In this document: piece after piece, positions 6,925-8,825 of the stretch
How positions within the stretch are numbered: position 1 is the stretch's first letter
Layout: each line of letters opens with the position of its first letter
Source of the DNA: JANYJJ01 sp038241115
GTDB taxonomy: Bacteria; Pseudomonadota; Gammaproteobacteria; Burkholderiales; Burkholderiaceae_C
DNA: 8,825 bases
Assembly (NCBI GenBank): GCA_038241115.1
Contig: JBBRGA010000141.1
Location: forward strand, 1 to 8,825
Reading direction: 5' to 3'
The notes under the pieces: generated by a model
The model's input: only the letters and a program-made list of their open reading frames with translations
What the model was told of the DNA's origin: nothing
The model's database searches: none
Position numbers and translations under genes: made by a program

Positions 6925-7259
6925 TGGCCGTCACAGATGCGTCTCAAACTGCCGATAGGCCTGATACGGCCCATGTGGCTGACGTGCTGTGCGTTTATTA
7001 CAAGGTCGACGCTGGGCAACACCCCGCGGTGGCAAGCCGCGTGCAGCAATTACAGATCGCTGTCAAAGCACAGTGGCCGGGCTTGACGGCCGAACTGTTG
7101 CAGCGCCCCGAAGTCACGGTCGGCGTCGAGACCTGGATGGAAACCTACCGCCACGCCGACGGCCTGAGCGCCGCGTTCATCGACGCCATTGCGCTCGCAG
7201 CCGTCAACGCAGACCTTCCCGCGCCGCGCCACACCGAGCGCTTTGTGGTGTTGCTCTGA
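6924..7259 (+). CDS. DUF4936-like small protein coupled to ubiX
   Basis: This is a small cytosolic protein of 111 residues that I place in the DUF4936 family, a betaproteobacterial group without known function, from its overall pattern. After a polar N-terminal stretch of about 20 residues come LCVYYKV (22-28), a helix with QQLQIAVKAQ, LLQRPE (58-63), GVETWMETY (67-75) and a C-terminal RHTERFVVLL. The alternation of short strands and helices looks like a ferredoxin-like fold; that is inference. There are no membrane segments, signal peptide or metal-binding cluster. The ATG at 6924 shares its A with the TGA stop of ubiX (TGATG), the layout of translational coupling; a GTG at 6921 is an alternative. 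nadC follows after 35 bases. Coupling to ubiX suggests a role near quinone or flavin-cofactor metabolism, but no function is assigned. Confidence 0.8.
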   Translation: MAVTDASQTADRPDTAHVADVLCVYYKVDAGQHPAVASRVQQLQIAVKAQWPGLTAELLQRPEVTVGVETWMETYRHADGLSAAFIDAIALAAVNADLPAPRHTERFVVLL

Positions 7260-7294
7260 AGCGCGCTGTTTGTTGAAAAACCACCTCAAAAAGC

Positions 7295-8158
7295 ATGACA
7301 ACCTTGGCCAATGAAAGTTTGGAGCTGGCGCTGCAGCGCAACGTGCGCGACGCTCTGGCTGAAGACATCGGACGTGGCGATTGGACCGCCATGCTGGTGC
7401 CCGCAGCTCGCCGCGTAACCGGGCGCGTCATCGCCAAAGAAGCGGGCGTGATGTGCGGCCAAGCCTGGTTCAACGCCTGCGTGACCGCGCTGGACGCCGG
7501 CGCGGTGCTCACCTGGCAAGTGGCGGAGGGCGCGCGCATGGCGGCGGGCATGGAGGTTTGCCGCATCGAGGCAGACGCCCGCGCGCTGCTCAGCGCCGAG
7601 CGCCCGGCGCTGAACTTTTTGCAAATGCTGTCCGGCGTGGCCACTGTCACGCGCAGTTATGTGGACGCGATTGCGGGCCTCAGCCCCAACCCCAAAGGCT
7701 GCGCGGTGCTCGACACGCGCAAAACCTTGCCCGGCCTGCGCCAAGCGCAAAAGTACGCCGTGCGCGTGGGCGGTGGGCACAACCAGCGTTTGGCGCTGTG
7801 GGACGGCATCCTCATCAAAGAAAACCACATCGCTGCGGCCGGCGGCATCGCGCAGGCGCTGCAAGCCGCCACCGCGTTGAACGCCGGTGTGAGCGTGCAA
7901 ATCGAAGTGGAAAATCTGCACGAACTCGAAGTTGCACTTTCGGCCGGCGCCCGCAGCGTGATGATTGACGACTTCAGCTTGGCCGACATGCACCGCGCTT
8001 ACGCGCTGAACGCCGGCCGCGCGGTGTTGGAGGTGTCAGGCGGCGTCGATCTGCAAACCATCCGCGACTACGCCGCCACCGGCGTTGACCGAATTTCGGT
8101 AGGCAAGCTCACCAAAGACATTCACGCGATCGATTTGTCGCTGCGCATCGACCCCTGA
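7295..8158 (+). CDS. nadC: Nicotinate-nucleotide pyrophosphorylase (carboxylating), NadC
   Basis: NadC converts quinolinate and phosphoribosyl pyrophosphate into nicotinate mononucleotide, pyrophosphate and CO2 in the cytosol, the third step of de novo NAD synthesis. The protein is 287 residues, a normal length. Seen in order: LAEDIGRGDWT at 21-31, the SAERPALNFLQMLSGVAT helix at 100-117 and DTRKTLPGLR at 140-149. These are followed by QKYAVRVGGGHNQR at 152-165 and DGILIKENHI at 170-179. Near the C-terminus are the barrel strands IEVEN, VMIDDF and VLEVSGGV, then GVDRISVGKLT. Basic substrate-binding residues Arg142, Lys143, Arg165 and Lys175 are all present. The ATG at 7295 lacks an obvious Shine-Dalgarno; the short leader after the previous gene is A-rich. 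It is the last of the five co-directional genes. nadA and nadB are not in the window. Confidence 0.96.
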   Translation: MTTLANESLELALQRNVRDALAEDIGRGDWTAMLVPAARRVTGRVIAKEAGVMCGQAWFNACVTALDAGAVLTWQVAEGARMAAGMEVCRIEADARALLSAERPALNFLQMLSGVATVTRSYVDAIAGLSPNPKGCAVLDTRKTLPGLRQAQKYAVRVGGGHNQRLALWDGILIKENHIAAAGGIAQALQAATALNAGVSVQIEVENLHELEVALSAGARSVMIDDFSLADMHRAYALNAGRAVLEVSGGVDLQTIRDYAATGVDRISVGKLTKDIHAIDLSLRIDP

Positions 8159-8255
8159 AGCGGCGTCTTTATCCTGCGCCTCCGAGTCACCGGCTTCTCT
8201 GGCGGGCTTGGCTTAACTTCAGGTCAGGTAGCTTGGTCTTGCGGCTCACAGTCCA

Positions 8256-8287
8256 GACGGCCCACTTGACTTGCATGTCGGGCCGTC
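8256..8287. terminator. Perfect 8-bp-stem hairpin between convergent genes
   Basis: GACGGCCC at 8256-8263 and GGGCCGTC at 8280-8287 are exact inverted repeats around a 16-base loop. The loop itself holds a small GAC/GTC inner stem. The hairpin lies about 98 bases after the nadC stop and 16 bases after the stop of the minus-strand gene, so it best suits ending the latter, or both. No T-tract follows on either strand, so a classical intrinsic terminator is not certain; an mRNA 3'-end stabilising stem is an alternative. Confidence 0.4.
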
Positions 8288-8303
8288 GGCGCTGCCCCGC
8301 AAC

Positions 8304-8825
8304 TCAGCGCTGCACGTCAGACAGCTTGCAACCCTTGGACAGGAACAACCCGGTAATGTGCTCTTTGCGGGCGCCGGCCTGCTGTGCCAGCAATGGGTTG
8401 CCGGCAGGAGCTGTCGCCATCATCGGCTGCGCTGCAGCCTGCTGCGCTGGCGCGGCAGATCCACCGCCGAACAGGCCGCCGAGGAGGTTGGCCACTCCGG
8501 CGGCGTTGGCACCGCCCACGCCCCGGCTCTGTGCCAGCGCCTGAAGCGCATTCAATTGCTGAGCGTTCACCCCCGCAATTCCACCCGCTTGCTGTGAGGC
8601 CACCTGCGCGGCCAACGCCTGGGCAATTTGCTGCTGCCCGCCTTGCTGTGCCGCTTGAGCCAAACCTTGGTTGACGCCGCCGGCCGACGCTTGCGCCGCG
8701 CCCATCAAGCCGCCCAACAGGCCGCCAAAGCCACCCAGACCACTGCGCGCGCCGGCCTGCTGCGCCAAGGCGCTGAGCACCTGATTGCCCGCCGCGTCGT
8801 TGCCGCTCTGTTGTTGTGATGTCAT
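8304..8825 (-). CDS. Unrecognised Ala/Gln/Gly-rich low-complexity protein
   Basis: I do not recognise this protein. From the ATG that forms the last three bases of the window it has 173 residues; the true start could lie further right, outside the window. It is dominated by Ala, Gln and Gly, with very few charged residues before the tail. Two glycine-leucine blocks stand out: GLGGFGGLLGGLMG at 29-42 and NLLGGLFGGG at 113-122, each preceded by an ALAQ-type helix. A Gln-rich stretch at about 53-79 separates them. LAQQAGAR occurs twice, at 20-27 and 146-153, matched at DNA level. The final 20 residues (154-173) differ in composition, with Lys, His and one Cys. No signal peptide or long membrane helix is evident, though the glycine-rich blocks could insert into or line a membrane or form glycine-zipper contacts. 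Codon use is GC-rich like the neighbours. The opposite-strand frames are less plausible. It is convergent with nadC. Confidence 0.6.
   Translation of the reverse strand: MTSQQQSGNDAAGNQVLSALAQQAGARSGLGGFGGLLGGLMGAAQASAGGVNQGLAQAAQQGGQQQIAQALAAQVASQQAGGIAGVNAQQLNALQALAQSRGVGGANAAGVANLLGGLFGGGSAAPAQQAAAQPMMATAPAGNPLLAQQAGARKEHITGLFLSKGCKLSDVQR
8371..8389 (-). repeat. 19-base repeat within the Ala/Gln/Gly-rich gene, copy 1
   Basis: Plus-strand sequence gcgccggcctgctgtgcca matches copy 2 at 8749-8767 in 18 of 19 bases. The two are 378 bases apart, exactly 126 codons, and encode the same residues (LAQQAGA, with LAQQAGAR over the slightly wider span). In this copy the repeat lies near the C-terminus, just before the compositionally different tail. 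Confidence 0.7.
8749..8767 (-). repeat. 19-base repeat within the Ala/Gln/Gly-rich gene, copy 2
   Basis: This is the partner of the copy at 8371-8389, with one difference (a silent C/T change at 8763 against 8385). It encodes residues around 20-27 near the N-terminus and is followed by the first glycine-leucine block. Confidence 0.7.

Noticed and set aside
1..8825. CRISPR array, tRNA/rRNA gene, insertion sequence or phage remnant
   Set aside because: No regularly spaced repeats, cloverleaf-like segments, transposase motifs or terminal inverted repeats were seen.

Overview
The window is GC-rich, gene-dense proteobacterial chromosome. The protein sequences (a UbiX / DUF4936-like / NadC run, the NMT1-type binding protein, the mmsA sequence) fit Betaproteobacteria, most likely Burkholderiales and possibly Comamonadaceae. 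That placement is family-level recognition, not a search result. No rRNA, tRNA, CRISPR array, insertion sequence or phage gene was seen.

Layout. (1) Bases 1-1121, plus strand: the C-terminal three quarters of a CoA-acylating methylmalonate-semialdehyde dehydrogenase (mmsA), cut by the window edge. (2) Bases 1122-1267: a 146-base convergent gap with only weak inverted repeats. (3) Bases 1268-3993, minus strand: a three-gene ABC importer operon of the nitrate/sulfonate/taurine (NitT/TauT) class, transcribed in the order binding protein, ATPase, permease. (4) Bases 3994-4133: a divergent control region with a candidate sigma70 promoter for the ABC operon, flanked by two identical 9-base repeats. 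(5) Bases 4134-8158, plus strand: five closely packed genes. They are a YgfF-like short-chain dehydrogenase, a MOFRL-family glycerate 2-kinase, the flavin prenyltransferase UbiX, a small DUF4936-like protein and nicotinate-nucleotide pyrophosphorylase NadC. (6) Bases 8159-8303: a convergent gap with a perfect 8-bp-stem hairpin. (7) Bases 8304-8825, minus strand: an Ala/Gln/Gly-rich low-complexity protein that I do not recognise.

How the genes relate. The ABC genes form one importer whose substrate cannot be read from the sequence. UbiX makes prenylated FMN for UbiD-type decarboxylases, classically in ubiquinone synthesis, and NadC is the committed step of de novo NAD synthesis. The small DUF4936-like gene between them overlaps the ubiX stop codon and is probably translationally coupled to it. 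The dehydrogenase and glycerate kinase upstream look like carbon-metabolism genes on the same strand; shared function with ubiX or nadC is not implied.

Most of the window is ordinary metabolism. The parts that deserve a second look are the divergent promoter with its paired repeats, the uncharacterised UbiX-linked small protein, and the internally repetitive Ala/Gln/Gly-rich protein at the right edge. I found no convincing evidence of a wholly new multi-gene system.
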